NCBI RefSeq assembly: GCF_009711715.1
Contig: NZ_VENF01000003.1
Coordinates: 124,001 to 188,000, forward strand
Direction of reading: 5' to 3'
DNA: 64,000 nt
Source: Methylophaga sp.
GTDB taxonomy: Bacteria; Pseudomonadota; Gammaproteobacteria; Nitrosococcales; Methylophagaceae
Part shown: piece by piece, positions 8,615-16,169 of the stretch
Layout: each line of letters opens with the position of its first letter
Numbering within the stretch: the first letter of the stretch is position 1
Program-made: the position numbers and the translations under genes
The notes under the pieces: generated by a model
Told to the model about the DNA's origin: nothing
Database searches by the model: none
Seen by the model: only the letters and a program-made list of their open reading frames with translations

Positions 8615-9526
8615 ATGGCCCAAACCCAACTCGACGCTATTCTGGCGAGTATCAATCATGTCATTCTCGGTAAGCATCATCCTATTAAACTGGCCCTGAC
8701 CTGTCTGCTGGCCAGAGGCCATCTGCTGATAGAAGATTTGCCGGGTGTCGGTAAAACAACACTGGCACATACCATTGCCTCCACATTGGGACTGACTTTC
8801 CAACGTATCCAGTTCACCAGCGATATGCTGCCTGCCGATATTATCGGTGTCTCGGTTTATGAGCGTGACAGTGGCCGCTTCAGTTTTCATCCCGGGCCTA
8901 TCTTTACGCAGCTGATTCTGGCCGACGAGGTCAACCGGGCTTCACCGCGTACCCAGAGTGCCCTGCTGGAAGCGATGGAAGAACAGCAGGTCACGGTCGA
9001 GGGAAAAACCCACACCCTGTCCTCCCCCTTCTTTGTCATTGCCACTCAGAATCCCGCTAACCAGATCGGCACCTTTCCCCTGCCCGAATCACAATTGGAT
9101 CGTTTCCTGATGCGGATTGAGCTGGGTTATCCCGATGCCAAGGCCGAACGGGCCCTGTTGCTGGGTCAGGATCGTCGTGAACTACTGCGTGATCTGCAAG
9201 CCGTGATCAGCGTCGATGACTTACTATCACTGCAAAATGCGGTCAGCGGGATTCATGTTTCCAGTGCGCTGGTCGATTATGTGCAAAGAATTCTGACCCA
9301 TACCCGCGACTCCGGTCACTATCACAGTGGTCTCTCGCCCCGGGCCGGTCTCGGCCTGCTCCGGGCCGGACAAGCCTGGGCGTTGCTTGAAAAACGTGAT
9401 CATGTGTTGCCGGAAGATATTCAGGCGGTGCTACCGAGCATTGTCAGCCACCGGCTGCAACGTCGGGAAGAAGACAGCCCTGAAGACTGGATTGATCAAC
9501 TGATCCATCAGGTCGCGATTCCCTGA
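8615..9526 (+). CDS. MoxR-type AAA+ ATPase
   Basis: MoxR ATPases are chaperone-like enzymes thought to activate or assemble partner complexes, often with von Willebrand-type proteins. The 303-residue protein has the AAA_3 layout: Walker A PGVGKTT at 43-49, Walker B ILADEVNRA at about 101-109, a sensor-1 segment FVIATQNPAN, and the MoxR-typical LPESQLDRF at about 156-164. It starts an operon with a DUF58 protein three bases downstream and a TgpA-like transglutaminase, the classic MoxR-DUF58-TgpA arrangement. No VWA-domain gene follows here. Confidence 0.92.
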   Translation: MAQTQLDAILASINHVILGKHHPIKLALTCLLARGHLLIEDLPGVGKTTLAHTIASTLGLTFQRIQFTSDMLPADIIGVSVYERDSGRFSFHPGPIFTQLILADEVNRASPRTQSALLEAMEEQQVTVEGKTHTLSSPFFVIATQNPANQIGTFPLPESQLDRFLMRIELGYPDAKAERALLLGQDRRELLRDLQAVISVDDLLSLQNAVSGIHVSSALVDYVQRILTHTRDSGHYHSGLSPRAGLGLLRAGQAWALLEKRDHVLPEDIQAVLPSIVSHRLQRREEDSPEDWIDQLIHQVAIP

Positions 9527-9529
9527 GTT

Positions 9530-10492
9530 ATGGCCTCCGCGCTCGCAGAAATCTGGCAACGTCTCCGCGACAGCCAAAAACAGCGAATTTATATCCTGCC
9601 GACGCGAGCGGGTTATGCCTATGCGGGCCTGATGTTATTGATGCTGTTAGGCGCAATCAACTACAACAACAGTCTTGGCCATCTGCTCAGTTTCCTGCTG
9701 GTCAGCCTCGGGCATGTCACCATGCATCACAGCCACCGTAACCTGCGCCAGCTGACGCTCAGGGTCACACCACTGGAGCCGGTATTCTGTCAGCAGCTGG
9801 CACGTTTCAAACTCACCATCATCAACGAGGACAGCCGCGACCGATTCCAACTGGAGGTCGCGCATAAAAAGCAGCAGCCGGGAGCGCGCTGGAAAATTTT
9901 CAAAGCCTATGAGCCGATCCAGAAAGTCACTCATATCGAGGCTGACAATACCTGTTTCTGCACGCTGGAGGTCCCTACACAGCGCCGGGGGTGGCATTCA
10001 CTCAATACACTGAGACTGGCCAGTCTTTATCCGCTGGGCTTGTTCTACAGCTGGACCCTTTACCCGCAGACCGCCAAAGTACTCGTTTACCCACAGGCCA
10101 AAGGCAAGCTGCCATTGCCTTCCCCACCCGCAGGCGGTAAACAGCGGCTCAAGGGGGAACAACTCGGCGATGATGATTTTGCCGGTCTGCGCAGTTATCG
10201 TGAAGGCGAGCCGATGCACCGGGTAGCCTGGAAGGCACTGGCCCGTGATAACGTCATGCGCAGCAAGCAGTTTTCCAGCCCGGAAGGTCATGAGTTACAG
10301 CTTCGCTGGCAGGATCTCGACAATCTTGTCGATACTGAAGCCAAACTGTCGCAACTGACAAACTGGGTGATGCAGGCTGACCGTGCGGGGCACCGTTATG
10401 GCCTGCAGATTCCGGGGACTCAGATCGAAGCGGATAGTGGCCCGCAGCATCAGCATCGTTGTCTCAAAACGCTGGCTTTGTACCATGGCTAA
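9530..10492 (+). CDS. DUF58 domain protein
   Basis: This is a 320-residue membrane-anchored DUF58 protein with two hydrophobic segments near residues 25-65, then a beta-rich region and the DUF58 core. The conserved motif is visible at about residues 222-247: a RSYREGEP.HRVAWKALAR-like sequence followed by KQF. DUF58 proteins are encoded with MoxR ATPases, and their biochemical role is unknown. It begins three bases after moxR and its end overlaps the next gene by eight bases, so the three genes are translationally coupled. Confidence 0.88.
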   Translation: MASALAEIWQRLRDSQKQRIYILPTRAGYAYAGLMLLMLLGAINYNNSLGHLLSFLLVSLGHVTMHHSHRNLRQLTLRVTPLEPVFCQQLARFKLTIINEDSRDRFQLEVAHKKQQPGARWKIFKAYEPIQKVTHIEADNTCFCTLEVPTQRRGWHSLNTLRLASLYPLGLFYSWTLYPQTAKVLVYPQAKGKLPLPSPPAGGKQRLKGEQLGDDDFAGLRSYREGEPMHRVAWKALARDNVMRSKQFSSPEGHELQLRWQDLDNLVDTEAKLSQLTNWVMQADRAGHRYGLQIPGTQIEADSGPQHQHRCLKTLALYHG

Positions 10493-12533
10493 GGCAGATA
10501 CCTCTCCCCATCATCACGCGATAAACCACCTTATCGCCGCCCTGTTTATCGGCGCACTGCCGCATTTTGTCTATCAACCCTTCTGGGTCGGCCTCGCCTT
10601 CGTCATGATGATCAGCTGGCGACTGCTGCACAGCTACCGCGGCTGGCCCCTGCCCGCCGCCAGCCGCTGGCTCAGACTCCTGCATAACGGTACCGCGGCA
10701 TTGATGATCGTGCTGATATTCGGCCAGTTCGGCCTTACTATCGGCCGCGATGCGGGGGCCGCCCTGCTCACTATCATGCTGGCATTCAAGGTGGTTGAGA
10801 TTCGCTCACTGCGCGATTATTACCTCAGCTGCTATCTCGGCTATTTCCTGGTTATCACCAACTTCTTTTACAGCCAGAGCATGCTGATGGTGGGATTGAT
10901 GCTGTTGGTCGTTATATTGCTGACCAGTTGCCTCATCAGCGTTAACAGTGAATCTTCCGTCTTACCGATAAAACAGCGGCTCAAACTGTCGGGCAGAATG
11001 GTACTGCAGGCGCTCCCTGTCATGCTGATTCTGTTTGTACTGTTCCCGCGTATTTCCGGGCCCATCTGGGGACTGCCTCAGGATGCCGGCAGTACCACCA
11101 CCACGACCATGAGCGAACAGATTACCCTGGGTGAATTACCGCCTCAGTCAGGCACTACGGGCATGAGCGAAGAAATACAGATGGGCAAAATCAGCCAGTT
11201 GATCCAGTCTGATGCCATTGCTTTCCGGGTAGAGTTTGAAAACGATGTATTGCCACCCTCACCGGAAAGGTACTGGCGGGGTCCGGTATTATGGCAAACC
11301 AATGGCACAGTCTGGTCTCCATTGCCAAAAAATGAACGCAATGATGCGGCTCCGCAGATCGGTATACGTGGGGAAGGCTATCAGTACACGATGACGCTTG
11401 AACCGCATAATAAACGCTGGCTGTTCGCACTGGATATGCCTACTGAAAAACCCTCGCTGGTGCCTGCTTTTCTGACCAGCGATGCCGAGCTGCACAGCCA
11501 GAAACGTATCAAAAACCGCGCCCAGTATTCACTGGAATCTCATACCGATTACCAGCTCAATCCCGGTGGCGATCCCAATTTATCGGCCGCACTGCAACTG
11601 CCGGAAAATAAGCATCCACGCACTCGCCAGCTGGCCAGCGAGTGGCTTGAGCAAAGTCAGGGACCGGAGGAATACATCGACCGGGTGCTGGCCTTCTTCA
11701 ATCAGGAAAACTTTGTCTACACTTTGTCGCCGCCGATACTGCAGGGTGATACGGTTGATCAGTTTCTGTTCGAGAGTCGTGAAGGCTTCTGTGAACACTA
11801 TGCCGCCAGTTTCACCGTGTTGATGCGCGCGGCAGACATTCCGGCCCGTATAGTGACCGGCTATCAGGGCGGTGAGGTGAACCCGGTCGATAATGTGCTC
11901 ACCGTCAGACAGCGTGATGCCCATGCCTGGAGCGAAGTCTGGCTGCCTGAACGAGGTTGGGTGCGTATCGATCCGACCTCTGCCGTGTCCAGCCAGCGGG
12001 TCGACGAAGGTATGTCCAATATTTTGCCAGCTGAACGAACTTCGCCTCGTCTCATTTCGCAGAATGATGCGCTGGTTCGGGTCTGGCGAGATTTGAGAAA
12101 TAACTGGAACGCACTGAACACAGCCTGGGATATCTGGGTCGTCGGCTATGGCCCGCAGATCCAGAAAGAGTTTCTGTCAAAGCTGGGGATGGCAAACCCG
12201 GACTGGCGCAAGATGGCCGTGTTCCTGACCCTGTTTCTGGCATTGACCGGCATCGTTATGTTGCTATTGTCCTATTACCGCCGGGCTCATCCGGATCCGG
12301 CAGTGCGGCTATATGCCCTTTTCTGCCAGAAACTGGCGCGCTTCGGTCTTATTAAAAATGAACATGAGGGCCCGCTGGACTTTGCCGCACGTGCGCAAAA
12401 AAAACTGCCGCAATATCAGCAGCAGATTGAATCCATCACCCGTCTCTACACCCAACTGCGCTACCGCCATGCCAGTGATGCCTTGCTGTCTGAGCTGGAA
12501 GCACAAATCAAACAGTTCCAGCCGCGCCGGTAA
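10485..12533 (+). CDS. TgpA-like membrane transglutaminase (DUF3488-transglutaminase-DUF4129)
   Basis: This 682-residue protein resembles Pseudomonas TgpA, an essential inner-membrane protein with a periplasmic transglutaminase domain. About six N-terminal membrane helices (residues 10-190, DUF3488) are followed by the periplasmic transglutaminase core. The catalytic triad reads as C436 in EGFCEHYA, H480 in DAHAWSE and D496 in RIDPTS. A final membrane helix near residue 585 precedes a cytoplasmic DUF4129-like tail. The start at 10485 (MAKADTS) overlaps the upstream DUF58 stop by eight bases and is preferred over longer frames. Target proteins are unknown. Confidence 0.9.
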   Translation: MAKADTSPHHHAINHLIAALFIGALPHFVYQPFWVGLAFVMMISWRLLHSYRGWPLPAASRWLRLLHNGTAALMIVLIFGQFGLTIGRDAGAALLTIMLAFKVVEIRSLRDYYLSCYLGYFLVITNFFYSQSMLMVGLMLLVVILLTSCLISVNSESSVLPIKQRLKLSGRMVLQALPVMLILFVLFPRISGPIWGLPQDAGSTTTTTMSEQITLGELPPQSGTTGMSEEIQMGKISQLIQSDAIAFRVEFENDVLPPSPERYWRGPVLWQTNGTVWSPLPKNERNDAAPQIGIRGEGYQYTMTLEPHNKRWLFALDMPTEKPSLVPAFLTSDAELHSQKRIKNRAQYSLESHTDYQLNPGGDPNLSAALQLPENKHPRTRQLASEWLEQSQGPEEYIDRVLAFFNQENFVYTLSPPILQGDTVDQFLFESREGFCEHYAASFTVLMRAADIPARIVTGYQGGEVNPVDNVLTVRQRDAHAWSEVWLPERGWVRIDPTSAVSSQRVDEGMSNILPAERTSPRLISQNDALVRVWRDLRNNWNALNTAWDIWVVGYGPQIQKEFLSKLGMANPDWRKMAVFLTLFLALTGIVMLLLSYYRRAHPDPAVRLYALFCQKLARFGLIKNEHEGPLDFAARAQKKLPQYQQQIESITRLYTQLRYRHASDALLSELEAQIKQFQPRR

Positions 12534-12611
12534 GTCTTGTCTCTCTGCTTTTGCCAAAGCCGGCAATTAGCAGGAAAATATGCAGCGATTCAGTCGCTTT
12601 GAGGTTTTTCG

Positions 12612-13349
12612 ATGGCACACTCCAATCCGCTGTTTGAGCGCACTCATATCCTGATCGGGGATGAGGGTATCGCCAGACTGCAGCAGTCGCATATTTTCCT
12701 GGCCGGCATGGGCGGTGTCGGGTCGTTTACCGCCGAAGCGCTGGCACGGATGGGCGTCGGCAAAATGACCCTGGTCGATCATGATGTGGTCTCCGGCTCT
12801 AATATGAACCGCCAGCTGGTCGCATTGAAATCGACGGTGGGTCTGCTCAAAGCCGAAGTCATGGAAAATCGCATCAAAGACATCAATCCTGACTGTGAAG
12901 TGGCGCTGATCACCGAATTCCTGACGCCGGACTCGATTCCTGACATCCTGGCTCGTGGCTATGATGTGGTCATCGATGCTATCGACAGCCTCAGCAGCAA
13001 AAGTGCCTTGCTGGAAACCGCCTGGCGTAATGAGATGAGCGTCTTCGCCAGCATGGGCGCCGGCGGCAAACTGGATCCGACCCAGGTTCGCACCGCCGAT
13101 CTTATGGACACCAGTATGTGCAAACTGGCCAAGCACCTGCGCGCTCAGTTGCGCAAACGTGGTGTCGGTCGTGGCATTCAGACCGTCTACTCTACAGAGT
13201 CGCCCCTGCCACCGCTGCCCCCGGAACCGGTCAGTCGTGGCCGTGCCCGGGCCGTCAACGGAACGGTCAGCTATATGCCTTCTATTTTTGGCCTGACTCT
13301 GGCCGGCATGGTGATTAATCATATTGTCGGTGATGCCCGACGTGTCTGA
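12612..13349 (+). CDS. tcdA: tRNA threonylcarbamoyladenosine dehydratase TcdA
   Basis: TcdA (CsdL/YgdL) is an E1-like enzyme that uses ATP to cyclise t6A37 of tRNA to ct6A. The 245-residue protein has the ThiF/E1 nucleotide-binding loop GMGGVGSF at about 31-38, the LVDHDVV strand at about 56, and the SNMNRQ motif at about 64-69. In the middle, VIDAIDSL and ASMGAGGKLDPT match the family. The C-terminus contains SRGRARAVNGTVSYMP, typical of TcdA. It overlaps the start of the following metalloprotease-like gene by 17 bases. Confidence 0.93.
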   Translation: MAHSNPLFERTHILIGDEGIARLQQSHIFLAGMGGVGSFTAEALARMGVGKMTLVDHDVVSGSNMNRQLVALKSTVGLLKAEVMENRIKDINPDCEVALITEFLTPDSIPDILARGYDVVIDAIDSLSSKSALLETAWRNEMSVFASMGAGGKLDPTQVRTADLMDTSMCKLAKHLRAQLRKRGVGRGIQTVYSTESPLPPLPPEPVSRGRARAVNGTVSYMPSIFGLTLAGMVINHIVGDARRV

Positions 13350-13845
13350 TCCCACCGATGTCATCAACTGTGAGCCGGCGATGCGCGATCGTCTGCATGA
13401 CCTGCTCGACCGCTACGGTATTGAGATCGTAGAAGTCGGCCGTGATGACAATATCCCCGGCAGTTTTTTCGGTGAACGCGAAGCCGGTCTGATGGGGAAT
13501 CAGCTTTACCTCCGGGATGACACACCGGTGCATTCCGCCCTGCATGAAGCCGGCCACTATATCTGTATGGACCCGACCCGGAGAGCGGCGCTGGATACCG
13601 ATGCCGAAGGTGATTATGACGAAGAAAACGGTGTCTGTTTTCTGCAAATCCTGCTCGCCGGGTTTGTCGATAAAATAGGGCGCGCCCGTATGCTTCGTGA
13701 TATGGATCGCTGGGGTTATACTTTTCGCCTTGGCAGCGCCAAAGCCTGGTTTGAGCACGATGCCGACGATGCCCGTGACTGGCTTATTCATCACGGCATT
13801 ATTCATTTGTCGTTAGAACCTACCTGGCAATTGCGCCTTGGCTGA
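13333..13845 (+). CDS. HEAGH-motif putative zinc metalloprotease-like protein
   Basis: I do not recognise a named family. The 170-residue product carries HEAGH at residues 71-75 inside ALHEAGHYI, a classic zinc-binding helix. A DEENG segment at about 96-100 could supply the third ligand. There is no signal peptide or membrane segment, so it is probably cytoplasmic. The ATG at 13333 is preferred, but GTG at 13330 and TTG at 13324 are also in frame. It overlaps the tcdA end by 17 bases, which suggests coupled translation and possibly a link to tRNA modification or its quality control; that link is inference. Confidence 0.65.
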   Translation: MPDVSDPTDVINCEPAMRDRLHDLLDRYGIEIVEVGRDDNIPGSFFGEREAGLMGNQLYLRDDTPVHSALHEAGHYICMDPTRRAALDTDAEGDYDEENGVCFLQILLAGFVDKIGRARMLRDMDRWGYTFRLGSAKAWFEHDADDARDWLIHHGIIHLSLEPTWQLRLG

Positions 13846-13987
13846 CTGAGGACCTTACTTATAGGGTGTAAGGGTAACACCACCCATTACTCCGCTTACA
13901 ATAACGATACTGACCTGCCGGGATGAAGCCAGCGCTGTAATCCAGTATGCTAGCCAGCATATTGATTAACACCTTTCAGGAGACCTT

Positions 13988-14482
13988 ATGAGCGACAGTA
14001 TTTCCTCACCGGTGACAGCCCTGCTGTCAGAGCTGGGCATCGACTACGAAGTGATCGAGATTCCTCTGACCGAGGACAAAAAACCGATTCGCAACCTGGA
14101 AGAACTACTGCGCAAAAAGGGCCACGATCCGCACTCCGTGGTGCGCAGCCTGCTGTTCAAAACCGGCTCTGATTCCTACGTTTTGCTGGCCGTGGCCGGT
14201 GGTGGTCGTGCTGACTGGGGCACGCTGCGTAAACATCTGGATGAAAAGAAACTGCGAATGGCCGAGTTTGATGAAGTGCCGGAAGCAACGGGTTATGTGG
14301 TGGGTGCTGTGCCTCCGCTGGCGCTGCCTGAAGATATCAAAGTCCTGCTCGATAACAGTGTCGACAGTTTTGATAATGTGGTGATTGGCAGTGGTGTGCT
14401 CGGTTACGCACTGGGCCTGAAAACAGCGGACCTGAAAAAGGCCATGGCCGGCGTTGAGCAGGGTCAGTTTATTAAAGCCTGA
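13988..14482 (+). CDS. YbaK/EbsC-family aminoacyl-tRNA deacylase-like protein
   Basis: This 164-residue protein has the YbaK/ProX fold, used to hydrolyse mischarged tRNAs such as Cys-tRNAPro or Ala-tRNAPro. Family features are the N-terminal helix with a LGIDYEVIE strand, a VVRSLLFKTG segment with the conserved Lys, and the glycine loop GAVPPLALP at about 107-115, followed by VVIGSGVLGYALGLKTADL. Substrate preference cannot be read. A CAGGAG ribosome site precedes the start. It stands alone, followed by an inverted repeat. A second, distinct YbaK-family gene is at 38723. Confidence 0.82.
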   Translation: MSDSISSPVTALLSELGIDYEVIEIPLTEDKKPIRNLEELLRKKGHDPHSVVRSLLFKTGSDSYVLLAVAGGGRADWGTLRKHLDEKKLRMAEFDEVPEATGYVVGAVPPLALPEDIKVLLDNSVDSFDNVVIGSGVLGYALGLKTADLKKAMAGVEQGQFIKA

Positions 14483-14494
14483 GCCGTTCCGAAC

Positions 14495-14550
14495 TAACGA
14501 TCACCGCTGTCAGTCTGAACAGTAACCTTGCCTGTATGGGGTGATCGTTA
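14495..14550 (+). promoter_or_regulatory. Inverted repeat covering the ribosome site of the His-rich protein gene
   Basis: TAACGATCACC (14495-14505) and GGTGATCGTTA (14540-14550) are perfect 11-base inverted repeats. The right arm covers the likely Shine-Dalgarno GGGGTG and ends on the A of the ATG at 14550. A smaller CTGT/ACAG pair sits inside the loop. In RNA the structure would hide the start; in DNA it could be an operator. Confidence 0.4.
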
Positions 14551-15512
14551 TGTCCCTCCGCTTCGCCTTGCTTCCAAACCGCGCCATTCTCCTGTCGGTG
14601 CTGATTGCTGCCGTTATCTCAGTATCCCCTTTGCAGGCGCAAGACGATGCTATTCAGCTTGGTACCGGCGACCGCGCTGAACAAAGCAGTCGGCTGGGCA
14701 CCTCAGATTCGGGAAACTCATCCAGCTCCCAGCGACAGTGGCGCGGTTCCGGTCACCATTCACATGGCATCAGCCACAGTGACCATCACTCCTACGGTAT
14801 CAGTGGCCGACCTCATAACAAGCTCAGTCCCAAACCGGACAAATATCACGAAAAGCCACGTCATCATGATCGGCAGGACTACGGTGGTATCAGGGGGCAT
14901 ATTTCTTTCGGCTACAGTGACTCGCATCAGCGTTATCATCGCCGTCAAGACTCGATTCCCTACTCCGGTTTCCATTACCGGGATCACCAGGACACCCGGG
15001 TCATTTATGCCCCTGGTTATTATCGTGAACCGAACAATCTCAACAGCACACCGGCTATCACCAGCTACCGCGCATTACCCGCTGAAGACGAAGAACGCGC
15101 TTATGACAGCACGGTAGATCCCTGGTCGGCGCTGGCTGATTATCAAATCCACACGGCTCGATACGCATTTGAAGCCCAGGTGCAGCGTTCTCCACATGAT
15201 GCCTTGCCGCGTGTCGGTCTGGCACTGAGCACGGCCCTGGCCGGTGATCTGGATGCCGGGATATTTGCAATGGAGGATGCTCTGCGTTCCGACACATCGG
15301 CACTCGGCTATTTTCAGGCTGATGAATCTTTGCAACTGGTGATTGAAGAACTGCTGCTTGATTACCGCGGCGAACCGCTGATGACCGCGTCGTTGCATTA
15401 TCTCAACCGGGACTATGCTGCCGCCAGACAAGCTCTGGAAGTGGCCGCCAATTACTGTCAGCCCTGTCATGCCGTTGATAATCTTGATCGCCTGATTCAG
15501 CAGCAGATTTAA
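14550..15512 (+). CDS. Secreted His-rich hypothetical protein with TPR-like C-terminus
   Basis: I do not recognise the family. The 320-residue precursor has a signal peptide ending near LQAQ (about residue 31). Residues 45-140 are low-complexity and rich in His, Ser, Gly, Tyr and Arg, with several HH pairs, suggesting metal binding or a disordered surface region. The C-terminal third (about 190-318) is helical with alanine-rich TPR-like segments and ends with a CQPC pair. An in-frame GTG at 14541 gives a three-residue longer form. A terminator follows; the DUF4168 gene converges from the other side. Confidence 0.55.
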   Translation: MSLRFALLPNRAILLSVLIAAVISVSPLQAQDDAIQLGTGDRAEQSSRLGTSDSGNSSSSQRQWRGSGHHSHGISHSDHHSYGISGRPHNKLSPKPDKYHEKPRHHDRQDYGGIRGHISFGYSDSHQRYHRRQDSIPYSGFHYRDHQDTRVIYAPGYYREPNNLNSTPAITSYRALPAEDEERAYDSTVDPWSALADYQIHTARYAFEAQVQRSPHDALPRVGLALSTALAGDLDAGIFAMEDALRSDTSALGYFQADESLQLVIEELLLDYRGEPLMTASLHYLNRDYAAARQALEVAANYCQPCHAVDNLDRLIQQQI

Positions 15513-15528
15513 ACGCTCAGCCATATAA

Positions 15529-15560
15529 AAAGCCGGACCCTCAAGAGAGAATCCGGCTTT
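15529..15560. terminator. Bidirectional rho-independent terminator
   Basis: AAAGCCGGA (15529-15537) and TCCGGCTTT (15552-15560) form a nine-base-pair stem with A and T flanks. It lies between the converging His-rich protein and DUF4168 genes and can serve both. Confidence 0.75.
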
Positions 15561-15591
15561 CAGTCCTATCTGGCGAACTCCAGGTTCAGTT

Positions 15592-15972
15592 TTAATTCAT
15601 CATTTGAATCACACGTTGACGAAGTGCGTCATCATTACGTACCGCTTTAGCGATAGAGGAATAAGTTTCCACATCAAGTCCTTTCGCTTGAACAGCCGCT
15701 GTCATCGTCTCACTGGCTTCCTGCTGCAGTTGCTGGGCTTTTTGAGGATCTTCAGTATTTTCCAGTTTTGCGCCATATTCTTCACGAATGAGTTCAAGAT
15801 CCTGTTGAGCTGCAGCAAACTTTTTTAAATCAGCTTTTTCAAACTGGTAATTGGAAATTGGAGCCTCTGGTGCTTCTGCGCCTGGTGGTGTGCCATAAGA
15901 CTCACCTGCAAAAGCCTGACTACTGAAACCAACGGCAAGTAATAATGGCAAGGTAATCGCTTTTAACTTCAT
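15592..15972 (-). CDS. Small exported DUF4168-type protein
   Basis: The 126-residue precursor has a clear signal peptide (MKLKAITLPLLLAVGFSSQAFAGES), and the mature protein is about 100 residues, mostly helical and charged, in keeping with DUF4168. The function of this family is unknown. The start at 15972 is fixed by AAAAGGAG upstream; a longer in-frame extension has no support. A sigma-54-type promoter lies about 40 bases before the start, and the divergent neighbour is a two-component system with a sigma-54 activator. This recalls zraP beside zraSR, so a periplasmic stress-buffering role is a reasonable inference. Confidence 0.75.
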   Translation of the reverse strand: MKLKAITLPLLLAVGFSSQAFAGESYGTPPGAEAPEAPISNYQFEKADLKKFAAAQQDLELIREEYGAKLENTEDPQKAQQLQQEASETMTAAVQAKGLDVETYSSIAKAVRNDDALRQRVIQMMN

Positions 15973-16007
15973 TAAAGTTCTCCTTTTGTTAACAGAACTC
16001 AAGAAGT

Positions 16008-16024
16008 TGCCATATTCGTGCCAA
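16008..16024 (-). promoter_or_regulatory. Sigma-54 (RpoN) promoter of the DUF4168 gene
   Basis: On the minus strand the sequence is TTGGCACGAATATGGCA. It matches the sigma-54 consensus YTGGCACGRNNNTTGCW at every defined position but one (TTGC reads TGGC). The -24 GG and -12 GC are intact and correctly spaced. Transcription would start near 15997, giving a leader of about 25 bases with the ribosome site AAGGAG. Confidence 0.7.
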
Positions 16025-16131
16025 ACACATAAAAAACGATTTAAACACATTATTATCAATATCTTATCATCATAAAAAGCATTCATAGCCTTTGCTGCTG
16101 AAGCTTTGAAATACACGCCCTCATGTGTCAA

Positions 16132-16149
16132 TATGAAACATGTATCATA
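16132..16149. promoter_or_regulatory. Candidate enhancer-binding palindrome for the NtrC-type regulator
   Basis: TATGAAACATGTATCATA is a near-perfect palindrome centred on ACATGT. It lies about 125 bases upstream of the sigma-54 promoter of the divergent gene and 20 bases before the kinase start, which is where an activator binding site would be expected. The binding protein is inferred from position only. Confidence 0.4.
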
Positions 16150-16169
16150 AATAAACATATATAAATACG

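Noticed and set aside
12567-13367. A 266-codon minus-strand frame opposite tcdA.
   Set aside because: Antisense shadow; the plus strand encodes a clear E1-like protein with all motifs.
13940-13965. A TATGCT-AGCC-AGCATA hairpin before the YbaK-like gene.
   Set aside because: The stem is only six bases and has no other support.
15592-16158. A longer in-frame start for the DUF4168 protein (62 extra codons).
   Set aside because: The extension has no ribosome site and would hide the signal peptide; the AAAAGGAG before 15972 decides the start.
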